Assembly: GCF_003403015.1 (NCBI RefSeq)
Contig: NZ_QURL01000002.1
Coordinates: 310,001 to 374,000, forward strand
Direction: 5' to 3'
From: Fulvimarina endophytica
GTDB taxonomy: Bacteria > Pseudomonadota > Alphaproteobacteria > Rhizobiales > Rhizobiaceae
Length of the DNA stretch: 64,000 nucleotides
Part shown: piece by piece, positions 1-8,113 of the stretch
How positions within the stretch are numbered: the stretch's first letter is position 1
Layout: every line of letters starts with the position of its first letter
The notes under the pieces: generated by a model
Told to the model about the DNA's origin: nothing
The model's database searches: none
Seen by the model: the letters and a program-made list of their open reading frames with translations, nothing else
Translations under genes and position numbers: made by a program

Positions 1-552
1 AGCTTCCTGTCGATCAACTTCCTGCCCAACGCGGTCTACGAGCCTGCCGCCTGCCTGCGCGCGACGCTTTCGGCTGCCCGCAAGAGCCGGTTCCCGCTCA
101 CCTCGATCATGTTCGAATTCACCGAAGGCGAGCAGATGAACGATGTCGCTCATCTGCGCAGGATCATCGAGGAGTATCGGCGGAACGGCTTCACCACCGC
201 GCTTGACGATTTCGGGGCAGGCTATGCGGGTCTCGGCCTTCTGGCCGATTTCCAGCCCGATCTCATCAAGATCGACATGCATCTGATCCGTGGCATCGAC
301 ACCTCGCGGGCCCGCCAGGCGATCCTCTCGGCCATTCTCTACGTGGCGCGCGAACTGGATATCGTCGTCCTTGCCGAAGGCATCGAGACCCATGCCGAGG
401 CGACGACGCTGAGGGCTGCGGGCGTTCGCCTCATGCAGGGCTACCACTTCGCCAAACCCGCGATCGAGACCCTGCCGGGCGTCAATCCGGCCGCCTTCGA
501 AAGCTTCAGGTTCGATCTGGGCGACGCGGAAGCCTCGATCGCCGCCGCCTGA
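1..552 (+). CDS. EAL-domain c-di-GMP phosphodiesterase, C-terminal part
   Basis: The reading frame is open from the first base, so the gene starts outside the window; 183 residues are visible. They match the second half of an EAL domain, which hydrolyses cyclic di-GMP: the metal-binding FEFTE block, DDFGAGYAGL (usually DDFGTGYSSL), LIKID, AEGIET and the QGYHFAKP end motif are all present in order. The metal and catalytic residues in these blocks look intact, so the domain is probably active. About 30 residues without motif follow it. Upstream domains (GGDEF, PAS or a membrane sensor) cannot be seen. It converges on the regulator on the other strand with 43 bases between the stop codons. Confidence 0.88.
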   Translation, partial: SFLSINFLPNAVYEPAACLRATLSAARKSRFPLTSIMFEFTEGEQMNDVAHLRRIIEEYRRNGFTTALDDFGAGYAGLGLLADFQPDLIKIDMHLIRGIDTSRARQAILSAILYVARELDIVVLAEGIETHAEATTLRAAGVRLMQGYHFAKPAIETLPGVNPAAFESFRFDLGDAEASIAAA

Positions 553-595
553 CGCGGTCGGGTAACAAAGGCAGCCCCCGCGAGAACCGCCCCGG

Positions 596-1663
596 TCAAT
601 CGGCCGGCGCGGGCTCCTCGACCGGGATACGGCCCTTCGTGCGGGCGAGCTTGGGGGAGAGGCCGAAGGCCGCCCGGAAGCTCTGGGCGAAATGGGCGCC
701 GTCGCAAAAGCCGGTCTCGATGGCGATTTCCGTCACCGGCTTGGCGGTCGTCTCGAGAAGCCGCCTTGCGTGTTCGAGCCTGATCCGGCGATAGACGGCG
801 GCCGGTGCCTGCCCGAGCGTCGTGCGGAACAGGCGTTCGAGCTGCCGGCCCGACAGGTTCAGCCGGATCGCGATCGTATCGACGGCGAGCGGCTCGCTCA
901 CATGGGTTTCCATCATGAGGATCGCGCGGCGCACGCGCGAATCGGTTGCCGCCGGGCCGCCATGGGGCTGGGCGTCGTGGCCGCGCCGCGCATCCTGGAG
1001 CTGCAGCACGTGAAGGCTCTTCTTGGCGGCGTCCCTGCTGACATGGCGGGCGACGAGATAGGCCGCGAGATCGGCGACACCCCCGCCGCCGGCGCAGGTG
1101 ATCCGGTTTCCGTCGTCGATGAACAGCCGCTCGGCATCCGGCGTCTGATCGGGAAATTCGGCCGCGAAATCCTCCGCGTGAAACCATGAGACGCAGGTCT
1201 GCCGCCCCTTCATGAGCCCCGCCCGCGAGAGCACGAAGGAGCCCGTACACACGCCGATGAGCGTGATTCCGGCTGCATCGCACTGTTCCAGATAGCCCAG
1301 AACGCCGCGATCCACCTGTTCGCCGCCGTCGAGAAGGCCGCCGACGACGACCACGTAGTCGAAGTTTTCCGGGTCGACGAGACCGCAGGTCCGGGTGAGC
1401 GAGACCCCGCAGCTGGAGCGCAGCGGTTCGGGACGCGGTGCCATGATCGACCACGCGCACCGGATCTGGCGCGAGCGGTCGCGATCGTCGCTTGCAAGGC
1501 GCAGCGTGTCGATGAAGAGGGAGAGCGCCGTCAGCGTGAAGTTGTTGGCGAGGAGAAAGCCGACGCGAAGCTGGGGAACGGGGTGCAAGCCGGCCACCCG
1601 GCGCGGTCCGGTTTCGACCGCGCCCACGAAGGAGCCTACCCGTCTCGTCTCTTCGAGCGCCAT
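596..1663 (-). CDS. GlxA-family transcriptional regulator (DJ-1/PfpI-like domain plus AraC HTH)
   Basis: A 355-residue regulator. The N-terminal ~190 residues are a class I glutamine amidotransferase-like (DJ-1/PfpI) domain with VVVVGGLLDGG and the nucleophile-elbow region GVCTGSFVLS; in this family the domain is thought to sense a ligand rather than catalyse. The C-terminal ~100 residues are an AraC HTH pair, ending in the typical GFCDGAHFAQSFRAAFGLSP block. Close relatives control betaine, carnitine or amine catabolism, but no catabolic operon adjoins this one, so the ligand is unknown. I chose the ATG at 1663 (GGGAACG eight bases upstream). The frame stays open to 1768, but that extension is basic, low in hydrophobic pattern and would contain a perfect DNA dyad at 1750-1766. 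Confidence 0.85.
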   Translation of the reverse strand: MALEETRRVGSFVGAVETGPRRVAGLHPVPQLRVGFLLANNFTLTALSLFIDTLRLASDDRDRSRQIRCAWSIMAPRPEPLRSSCGVSLTRTCGLVDPENFDYVVVVGGLLDGGEQVDRGVLGYLEQCDAAGITLIGVCTGSFVLSRAGLMKGRQTCVSWFHAEDFAAEFPDQTPDAERLFIDDGNRITCAGGGGVADLAAYLVARHVSRDAAKKSLHVLQLQDARRGHDAQPHGGPAATDSRVRRAILMMETHVSEPLAVDTIAIRLNLSGRQLERLFRTTLGQAPAAVYRRIRLEHARRLLETTAKPVTEIAIETGFCDGAHFAQSFRAAFGLSPKLARTKGRIPVEEPAPAD

Positions 1664-1963
1664 CGTGAACGTTCCCGAACCTTGTCTGGAATCGATCAAA
1701 GACGAGGACCGTGCCGATATCAAGGCTTTCCCGTGGCAAGACCGGGATGGCGTGCATTTTGCACGCAAGATTTACCGCGGGCCGTCCGGTTCGTCGAGAC
1801 GGCCGTGTGTCGCAGCGCGTCCGGCGCTCGTTGCGCGCATGGGTGCCGGATGTCCTCCTCGCGCAAGGTTCGACCTGTTAAATGACTGACGCCGTTCGCG
1901 TTCCACCCGCATCGGCGTGTCGGCCCGAAGGGCCCGGATCATCGCGGCAAGAGGGTATTGCAC
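1664..1963. other. Divergent intergenic region with one dyad
   Basis: 300 bases between the start of the GlxA-type regulator and the carboxypeptidase gene. Apart from the dyad at 1750-1766 I see no gene or RNA here. Confidence 0.6.
1750..1766. promoter_or_regulatory. Perfect 17-bp dyad, candidate operator for the GlxA-type regulator
   Basis: Arms GCGTGCA and TGCACGC are perfect inverted repeats around a TTT spacer, about 87 bases upstream of the regulator's start. The position suits an autoregulatory site; no binding motif for this particular protein is known to me. Confidence 0.4.
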
Positions 1964-2863
1964 ATGGCGCGCTTCACTTCGGCAGGCCGCACCCACGGTC
2001 TCGTCGCGCGCCTCTGCGCAGTCGCGATGTCCATGGCGCTTCTCGCCGGCTGCCAGTCCTCGCAGCTGACGGCCGAAGGCCTGCTGCCGCCCACTGAGGC
2101 CCATGCTCCGATCGCCTACAGCCAGATCGAGCGCCGGGGCCATTCGGCCCTCGTCGTGGACTACCGGACGGGTCGCACGCTCTACGAAGACGAGGCGGAC
2201 GCGCTGCGCTATCCGGCCTCCCTCACGAAGATGATGACGCTCTACATGATCTTCGAGGCGCTTCGGAACGGCCAGATCTCCGAGGATACGCCGATCCAGA
2301 TCAGCGAGAACGCCGCTTCCAAGCCGCCGTCCAAGCTCGGTGCCAAACCCGGCCAGTCCATTCCCGTGCGCCTCGCCATGACCGCGCTCGCCGTGCGATC
2401 GGCCAACGACGTCGCGACCGCCGTCGCGGAAAATCTCGGTGGCAGCGAAGCCGCCTTCGCCGATGCCATGACGCGCAAGGCGCGCTCCCTCGGCATGAAC
2501 CACACCCAGTTCGTCAACGCCTCGGGGCTTCCGGACCCCCGCCAGGCCTCCAGCGCGCGCGACATGGCGATCCTCGGACGCGCGCTCTTGTCCCGCTTTC
2601 CCGAGCGCGCCTCGCTGTTCCAGATCCAGTCCTACGAATATGATGGGCGCACCTATCGCGCGACGAACAAGCTGCTCGGCAAGGTGCGCGGCGTCGACGG
2701 GATCAAGACCGGTTACATCAACGATGCGGGCTCCCACCTCGTCGCCTCCGTCAACCGCGACGGCCGCCGGCTCATCGTGGTCGTCCTCGGCGGCCCGTCC
2801 TCGCGCGAGCGCGACGCCGAGGTCAGCGATCTGATCGAGCGCTATGTGGGCGCCGGCAGCTGA
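1964..2863 (+). CDS. D-alanyl-D-alanine carboxypeptidase lipoprotein (PBP5/DacC-type)
   Basis: A 299-residue low-molecular-weight penicillin-binding protein that trims the terminal D-Ala from peptidoglycan stem peptides. The SxxK motif is SLTK (residues 86-89), SxN is SAN (146-148) and the third motif is KTG (248-250), so the S11 peptidase active site is complete. A signal peptide ends in the lipobox LLAGC (Cys30), so it should be an envelope lipoprotein rather than one held by a C-terminal amphipathic helix; the usual C-terminal beta-rich PBP5_C domain is absent. Start chosen at ATG 1964, with AAGAGGG about ten bases upstream; a TTG two codons earlier is possible. It stands alone, divergent from the regulator gene. 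Confidence 0.93.
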   Translation: MARFTSAGRTHGLVARLCAVAMSMALLAGCQSSQLTAEGLLPPTEAHAPIAYSQIERRGHSALVVDYRTGRTLYEDEADALRYPASLTKMMTLYMIFEALRNGQISEDTPIQISENAASKPPSKLGAKPGQSIPVRLAMTALAVRSANDVATAVAENLGGSEAAFADAMTRKARSLGMNHTQFVNASGLPDPRQASSARDMAILGRALLSRFPERASLFQIQSYEYDGRTYRATNKLLGKVRGVDGIKTGYINDAGSHLVASVNRDGRRLIVVVLGGPSSRERDAEVSDLIERYVGAGS

Positions 2864-2937
2864 GGTTTGATCCCGTGGCTCAAAGCGCGGGACGCGCGCC
2901 GTGGCCCGGGTGCGGAGGCGCCGGACGCGAACCGGTT

Positions 2938-4113
2938 TCACACCCGACCGCTCCGATTGCGTTCCGCGGACGAACCGGCGAAGCGATTGTAACGCTCGAC
3001 GAAGCGCCGGTCGTTCCAGTCCTTCCAGCGCCAGACCCATGCGCCTTCGAGGGAAATTCCCCATTTGTCGGCGACCGCCCGCCCGTCGCCGGTGGAAAGA
3101 AGGTTGAGCCAGTCGGACTGGGGACGGAAGGACCGCAAGGAGCCGCCGAGCGCCGCGGCCCTCAGATTACGCGCGAGGATCGGTCCTTCCCGTACCGCGA
3201 AGACGCCGGCCTTGGGACGCGGATCGGGGAGCGAGGCGACGTCGCCCGCTGCAAAGACGTTCGGATGGGAGAGGCTGCGAAGGGCCTTATCGACTTCAAC
3301 GAAGCCTCCGGCATCGAGGCTGAGGCCGGTCCGTTCGAGCCATGACGGCGCCCGGCTCGTCACGGCCCAGACGATCGTGTCGGCGACGATCTCGCGCCCG
3401 TTCGCAAGGATCAGGCGGCCGGCCTCGGCCCGCTCCACCCGCGATCCGATAACCGGCTCGATACCCTTGCTGCGAAGCGTTCGCGTCAGTCGGACCCGCG
3501 TGCGGGGCGAACGATCGGACAGGATTTCCTCCTCCTCGCCGATGAGCAGGATCTCGAATTGGCGCCCACCGAGTTCGCGTGGAAGCCGGGTGAGGAAGGC
3601 GAAGGCGAGTTCCACGCCGGCCGCGCCGGTTCCGACCACCGCGAGGCGAAACGGCCCGTTGCCCGAGCGCGCATCGGCGAGGATGCGATCGACCGTTTCG
3701 GTGAAGCGGTCGATCGGTTTGACGGGAATGCCGGGCTCACCCGCTCCACGCCCGGGCAGGGAGCCGATATCGAGGCTGAGGAGATCGTAGTCGAGCCTCT
3801 CGCCGCTCTCGGTCTCGAGCCGGCACACGTCTGGATCGAGACCCACGGCGCGCTCGAGATGGAGCCTCGCGCCCGCCCTTCGGGCAAGCCCCTTCGCATC
3901 GATCGTCATCTGCGACGCCGTGTAGAAGCCGGCGAGATAGCCGGGCAGGCTGCCTGAATAGGGCGTTCGCTCGTGCGGCGTCACGAGGGTGAGGGCGATG
4001 CCCGGCTCGGGGCGTTCGGCAAGGGCGCGAAGAACCTCCACGTGAGCGTGGCCCGCCCCCACGAGACAAAGCCGGACCGGCGGCCGGCTCTTGACCGAGG
4101 ATCGGTACTTCAA
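2938..4113 (-). CDS. FAD-dependent pyridine nucleotide-disulfide oxidoreductase (Nterm_to_SelD type)
   Basis: 391 residues of a two-dinucleotide-binding oxidoreductase. The N-terminal Rossmann motif reads LVGAGHAHVEVLR, the hallmark of the family found elsewhere as the N-terminal half of fusions to selenophosphate synthetase SelD. A second nucleotide fold begins at VVGTGAAGVELA near residue 160, and the FAD-closing ATG-like block is VFAAGDVASLP near residue 290. No SelD domain follows. The only start before the first Rossmann strand is TTG at 4113, with a poor ribosome binding site. The gene lies 34 bases upstream of nothing on its own strand except its neighbour at 4148, the MFS transporter, which reads towards it and may be cotranscribed. 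Substrate unknown; NADH dehydrogenase-like activity is an inference. Confidence 0.82.
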   Translation of the reverse strand: MKYRSSVKSRPPVRLCLVGAGHAHVEVLRALAERPEPGIALTLVTPHERTPYSGSLPGYLAGFYTASQMTIDAKGLARRAGARLHLERAVGLDPDVCRLETESGERLDYDLLSLDIGSLPGRGAGEPGIPVKPIDRFTETVDRILADARSGNGPFRLAVVGTGAAGVELAFAFLTRLPRELGGRQFEILLIGEEEEILSDRSPRTRVRLTRTLRSKGIEPVIGSRVERAEAGRLILANGREIVADTIVWAVTSRAPSWLERTGLSLDAGGFVEVDKALRSLSHPNVFAAGDVASLPDPRPKAGVFAVREGPILARNLRAAALGGSLRSFRPQSDWLNLLSTGDGRAVADKWGISLEGAWVWRWKDWNDRRFVERYNRFAGSSAERNRSGRV

Positions 4114-4147
4114 GATCTGCGCCCCGGCGCCCGCTTGTCCCCGCCCA

Positions 4148-5566
4148 TCAGCCGGCCGGTGTCCGGTCCTTCGGCTCCCCGGCCTTCCCGGCGTCCTCGC
4201 CTGCTTCGGGCGCGTCCGGCTCCGGCGTCGCCTTCGAAACGGTTGCGTCCGCCTCCGGCGCGCCGCCTTCCGTCACGTCCCCCTCCGGCACATCCTCGTC
4301 CACGGCATCCGGATCGGGTTCCTCGCCCGTGTCGAAACGCGGATCGAGCGAGAAGGTGACCGGCGTCTGGGTGCGGGCGAGCGGGATCGTCTGGAAGTCG
4401 GAGCGCTGCTCGGAGGAAGGCGCGACCCGGCGGAAGGTTCGGAAGAAGGCATAGGCCGCATAGAGGGCCGCTGCCGATCCCACCGACTGGAAGATGCCGA
4501 TCGGGCCGAAGAGGTCCATCAGATAGGCGGCATAGAGCGGTCCGATCATGGTTCCGACGCCGTAGAGAATCAGAAGGCCGCTCGAGATCTTGATGAAGTC
4601 GTTGGGGTCCGCGTAGTCGTTCGAATGGGCGACCGCGAGGGAATAGGACGGATAGACCACGCCGCCGACGACGAAGGCGCCGACGAGGAGGAGCGAGGCC
4701 CCGGATGCACCGATCTGGGCGCCGAGGGCGGCGATGACGATGCCGATCGCACCGATCCCGACCATCACATAGCGCCGGTCCACCTTGTCCGAGAGGCGGC
4801 CAAGGGGGATCTGGAAGACAATGCCGCCGGCCATCGCGACGACCGTCAGCGAAGCGATCTCGGTCGTGGACAGGCCGATCTGCTGTCCGAAGACCGGCGC
4901 CATGTTGTTCCATGCGCCGGACATGACGCCCGCCAGCAGGACGCCGACGGCGCCCACCGGCGAATTGCGGAACAGAAGCCCGACATCGATCCGCACATTG
5001 GAGAGCGGCGTCGGCGACTTGGCGCGCGAGAGAGCCGTCGGGATGACGCCCATGCAGAACATGATCGCGCAGAGCATGAACGCGCCGGCCATCGCCGGAT
5101 CGGCGAGGGGCATCACGAACTGGCCGCCCATCATCGCGGCCATGGTGACGACCATGTAGAGCGAGAAGATTGCGCCGCGCGTCTCGTTGGTCACCCGCTC
5201 GTTGAGCCAGCTTTCCACGATCATGTAGCAGCCGGCCAGCGCCAGGCCGCCCATGGCCCGGAACAGGATCCAGGCGATCGGATCGACGATCAGGGCGCAG
5301 AGCAGGATCGCGATGGCGAGAAGCGCCGAGAGCGAGGAGAAGGTGCGCACATGGCCGGCCGAACGCACCACGATCGGCATGATGACGCAGGCCCCCGTGA
5401 AGGCGATCGCGTAGCTCGTTCCCAGAAGACCGATCTCGTAGGCCGACCAGCCCTCGATCGCGCCACGGACCGGAAGAAGAATGCCCTGCAGCCCCGCTCC
5501 CGCCATCAGGAAGAAAGTCGAGAACAGAAGTGCGCCGATCGGAACGATTTGCCGGGTCAGGTGCAT
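4148..5566 (-). CDS. MFS transporter (YcaD-like)
   Basis: 472 residues with about 12 hydrophobic segments in the first ~400, of the major facilitator superfamily. The loop 2-3 region and the GRLSDKVDRR motif between the sixth and seventh segments (near residues 250-260) fit the YcaD/UMF1-like group of alphaproteobacterial MFS proteins, whose substrates are mostly unknown. The last ~75 residues form an acidic, Pro/Glu/Asp/Ala-rich cytoplasmic tail, which is unusual in length. Start ATG at 5566 has GAGG nine bases upstream. It is followed after 34 bases by the FAD oxidoreductase on the same strand, so the two may form an operon. Confidence 0.88.
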   Translation of the reverse strand: MHLTRQIVPIGALLFSTFFLMAGAGLQGILLPVRGAIEGWSAYEIGLLGTSYAIAFTGACVIMPIVVRSAGHVRTFSSLSALLAIAILLCALIVDPIAWILFRAMGGLALAGCYMIVESWLNERVTNETRGAIFSLYMVVTMAAMMGGQFVMPLADPAMAGAFMLCAIMFCMGVIPTALSRAKSPTPLSNVRIDVGLLFRNSPVGAVGVLLAGVMSGAWNNMAPVFGQQIGLSTTEIASLTVVAMAGGIVFQIPLGRLSDKVDRRYVMVGIGAIGIVIAALGAQIGASGASLLLVGAFVVGGVVYPSYSLAVAHSNDYADPNDFIKISSGLLILYGVGTMIGPLYAAYLMDLFGPIGIFQSVGSAAALYAAYAFFRTFRRVAPSSEQRSDFQTIPLARTQTPVTFSLDPRFDTGEEPDPDAVDEDVPEGDVTEGGAPEADATVSKATPEPDAPEAGEDAGKAGEPKDRTPAG

Positions 5567-5766
5567 GGGAACCTCGCATCAGGCCGGGTGCGATCCGCAC
5601 GCCCCGGCGGCGCGGCCTTAACCGCGAAATCGGGCGGAGGCGAGGGGCAATCGGGCAAACCTCGTTGCCTCAGCCGTGGACCGCCGTCTCGGAACGGACA
5701 TGGACCGCGATAAAGCGCCGTTCCAACGGTGCTTTCGCCGGATCTCGTACCGCACCGGCGGCGTGA

Positions 5767-6726
5767 TCACGAAGCCGTGAGCTCCGAAAGCTTCTGCTGA
5801 AGCGCCAGGAGATCGCGCCAGGCGAGGCGCTTCTGGATGGGATTGCGAAGCAGATAGGCGGGGTGGAGCATGGCGATGGCCGGGATCTGACCGCCCTCGC
5901 TCATATGCATCGTATAGCTCTTCCATTTGCCGCGCAGCCGCAGGATGCCTTCGTCGGCATCGAGAAGCGCCTTGGAGGCGGGATTGCCGAGGCAGACGAG
6001 AACCTTCGGGGAGACGAGTTCGATCTGGCGCTGGACGAAGGGAAGGCACATCGCCGTTTCCATCGGCGTCGGCGGCCGGTTGCCCGGCGGGCGCCAGGGA
6101 ACCGTGTTCGTGACGCGGACATCGGCCCGGTCGAGCCCGATCGCCTGCAGCATGCGATCGAGCAACCGGCCGGATCTGCCGACGAAGGGTTCGCCGGCGA
6201 GATCCTCCTCCCGGCCGGGTGCCTCGCCGACGAGCATCAGGTCGGCATCCTCGCGTCCGTTTCCGAAGACGCAGGTCTTGGCGGTGACGCGCAGGCCGCA
6301 TCCCTCGAAGGAGCGCAGCGCCTCCTGAAGTTCGGCAAGCGTTCGCGCGGACCGGGCGCGTTCGCGCCCATCCGCGATCAGCGCATCCTCCGAAAGGTTC
6401 AGGCCGATCTGCGGGGAGGAGCTCCCGGCATCGGTCCGCCTCGCCTCGCGGGCGGGGTCACCGGCGCCGCGCCGGTCGCTCTCGCCGGCTGAGGCTGACG
6501 GGGATGAGCCGGCGGAGGGGGGCGGGGCGGCCATGCGCGCGCGAGCCGGCATCCCGGCTTCCTGACCGCTGCCCGCCCCGCGGCGGCGTTCGACTTCGGC
6601 AAGCGTTTCGGCGAACCGGTCTCGGGGTGCCTCGTCCACGAAGATCTCGATCCCGGCTTCGCTATAGAAGCGCAGGAGAGAGATCGCCTCGCGGCGCCAG
6701 GAGAGATCGGCTTCGTCGTTCGTCAT
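5767..6726 (-). CDS. Uracil-DNA glycosylase superfamily protein (family 4-like, reduced Fe-S cysteines)
   Basis: 319 residues. The C-terminal ~200 carry the UDG family 4/5 fold: LVGEAPGREEDLAGEPFVGRSG (motif 1 and the downstream loop), the WRPPGNR block, VLVCLG and MLHPAYLLRNP (motif 3). The enzyme removes uracil from DNA to start base excision repair. Canonical family 4 enzymes hold a 4Fe-4S cluster with four cysteines; here the N-terminal pair is reduced to one in the expected position (FEGC, with a second nine residues later) and the third is Trp in WRPPGNR. Similar substitutions occur in alphaproteobacterial homologues as I recall them. A ~100-residue Pro/Ser/Ala-rich insert follows a helical N-terminus. 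Start at ATG 6726; the frame extends to 6855 without protein-like sequence. Confidence 0.85.
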   Translation of the reverse strand: MTNDEADLSWRREAISLLRFYSEAGIEIFVDEAPRDRFAETLAEVERRRGAGSGQEAGMPARARMAAPPPSAGSSPSASAGESDRRGAGDPAREARRTDAGSSSPQIGLNLSEDALIADGRERARSARTLAELQEALRSFEGCGLRVTAKTCVFGNGREDADLMLVGEAPGREEDLAGEPFVGRSGRLLDRMLQAIGLDRADVRVTNTVPWRPPGNRPPTPMETAMCLPFVQRQIELVSPKVLVCLGNPASKALLDADEGILRLRGKWKSYTMHMSEGGQIPAIAMLHPAYLLRNPIQKRLAWRDLLALQQKLSELTAS

Positions 6727-7036
6727 GCGGTTTTCTAGCCGAGGGGCGAGGCGGGCGAAAGGCGGGCGGCGATCCGCCGGCGACATCCCTGCGGACAAAG
6801 GCCGTTCGCGCCCGCGTCTCGCCTTGTCGGGCTCGTCACCACTCGAGGCCCGCACTCGCTCCGCCGCGTAAGGCCGGTCCGGTTCGAGGTCATATCGTAA
6901 CAGACGATAACGTACAGTTTACCCTGACATACGGAGCGGAAGGCGAGATGCCGCACCGTTAACATGCCAGTCAAGCTTGTCACCTAACCATCCGAGGGTC
7001 CGCGCCGTTCCGCGCCTTCCGATGTGTGTTTGTGTC
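6727..7036. other. Divergent intergenic region
   Basis: 310 bases between the glycosylase and the TadG-like gene. It holds a locally AT-richer stretch around 6895-6965 that probably contains the promoters. I see no gene or terminator. Confidence 0.5.
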
Positions 7037-7903
7037 ATGACGATCTTCGAAAAATTCCGCTCCGATCGGTCCGGAAACATGATCCTCGCATGCGCGCTCG
7101 CCATGCCGGTCATGGTGATGGCCATGGGCGGAGCCCTCAGTTACGGGATGGCCTATAGCGGGCGCAGCGATATCCAGAATGCCCTCGATACCGCCCTTCT
7201 CGGCGGTTACGGCGAGTCGGACGAGTTCGACGAAACCCGGGCAAGAATGCTGTTTGCGAACAATCTCAACGGCATCGAGGTATCGGAGCTGACCTTCTTC
7301 GAGAATGGCGAAGGCGGGATGGCCGGGCGGGCCGTCGCGGAACAGCCGGCGCTCATGTTGCAGATGTTCGGCATGGAGACGATCAAGTTCGGAGCGGTCG
7401 CAGCGGTCGAGCCGAGCATGGAGAAGAAGATCGTGTCCGCCACGTTCAAGCCGACGGCCGTGAGCGGCGCGTTCGACAAGGACATCTACTTCTTCACGCG
7501 GGATGCCTCCGGCAGGAAGACCCGGCGCGAATTGGTTCTCAGCTACGACGTTACGTCCAAGCACCCCCAGTTGGGATGGACGTCTGCGACCGTGAGGCCG
7601 GACCTCAACCGGACCCACACCATCAATGTCGGGGAGTATTCGAGTTACGGCTACGAGATGGTCGTCTACGAGGACGTGACACTCAAGGGGAACCGGAGCG
7701 GACCCGGCGTGACCGTCAAATCCTACGATTCCGACGGCCCAGACGTCGAAGACCGGATGCGCAGGGAAGGGGCATGCGGAAAGGCGAACGGCGAGGCCGT
7801 CAGTTGGGAGGATGGCGGCGACCGCAACTTTCAGGACTTTAAATACACGGTCACCTGCGACGAGAGGATGAAGAAGTCGGACACGATGCGCCTCGTCAAA
7901 TGA
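7037..7903 (+). CDS. TadE/TadG-like envelope protein, orphan
   Basis: 288 residues. The N-terminus (about residues 1-60) matches the TadG/Flp-pilus assembly pattern: a short basic cytoplasmic segment with RSGN, one hydrophobic helix (about residues 14-35) and the following DIQNALDTALL amphipathic block typical of pseudopilin-like minor subunits. The remaining ~220 residues are polar, rich in Lys/Asp/Glu/Thr and match nothing I recognise; there are two cysteines near the C-terminus (GACGK and VTCDE) that could form a disulfide. No tad, cpa or rcp pilus gene lies nearby. Start at ATG 7037 follows a Cys/Val-rich unlikely extension. It is probably exported or membrane-anchored; its function is unknown. 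Confidence 0.7.
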   Translation: MTIFEKFRSDRSGNMILACALAMPVMVMAMGGALSYGMAYSGRSDIQNALDTALLGGYGESDEFDETRARMLFANNLNGIEVSELTFFENGEGGMAGRAVAEQPALMLQMFGMETIKFGAVAAVEPSMEKKIVSATFKPTAVSGAFDKDIYFFTRDASGRKTRRELVLSYDVTSKHPQLGWTSATVRPDLNRTHTINVGEYSSYGYEMVVYEDVTLKGNRSGPGVTVKSYDSDGPDVEDRMRREGACGKANGEAVSWEDGGDRNFQDFKYTVTCDERMKKSDTMRLVK

Positions 7904-8113
7904 CGGGCCGTGTTCCTGCCTGACAGACGCGGCGACCGGATCGCGCCGGAGGCAGATCGTGCCCGGTGGCCGCGCAGGAGCGACCGGATGTCCGTCATCG
8001 TTGTTTGACGCCGTGCGAAGAGCCGTTAGAACCGGGAAAACGAGATTCATTCCAACCTGCGTCTCGCAGGCGGAATGACCGACATCCCAATCGCGAAGGC
8101 GTAGCATCCTCCC

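Noticed and set aside
1772-3064. A 430-codon minus-strand frame across the carboxypeptidase gene
   Set aside because: It is antisense to a gene with all three penicillin-binding motifs.
4091-5713. A 540-codon open frame antisense to the MFS gene
   Set aside because: The MFS protein explains the region; the antisense product is charged low complexity.
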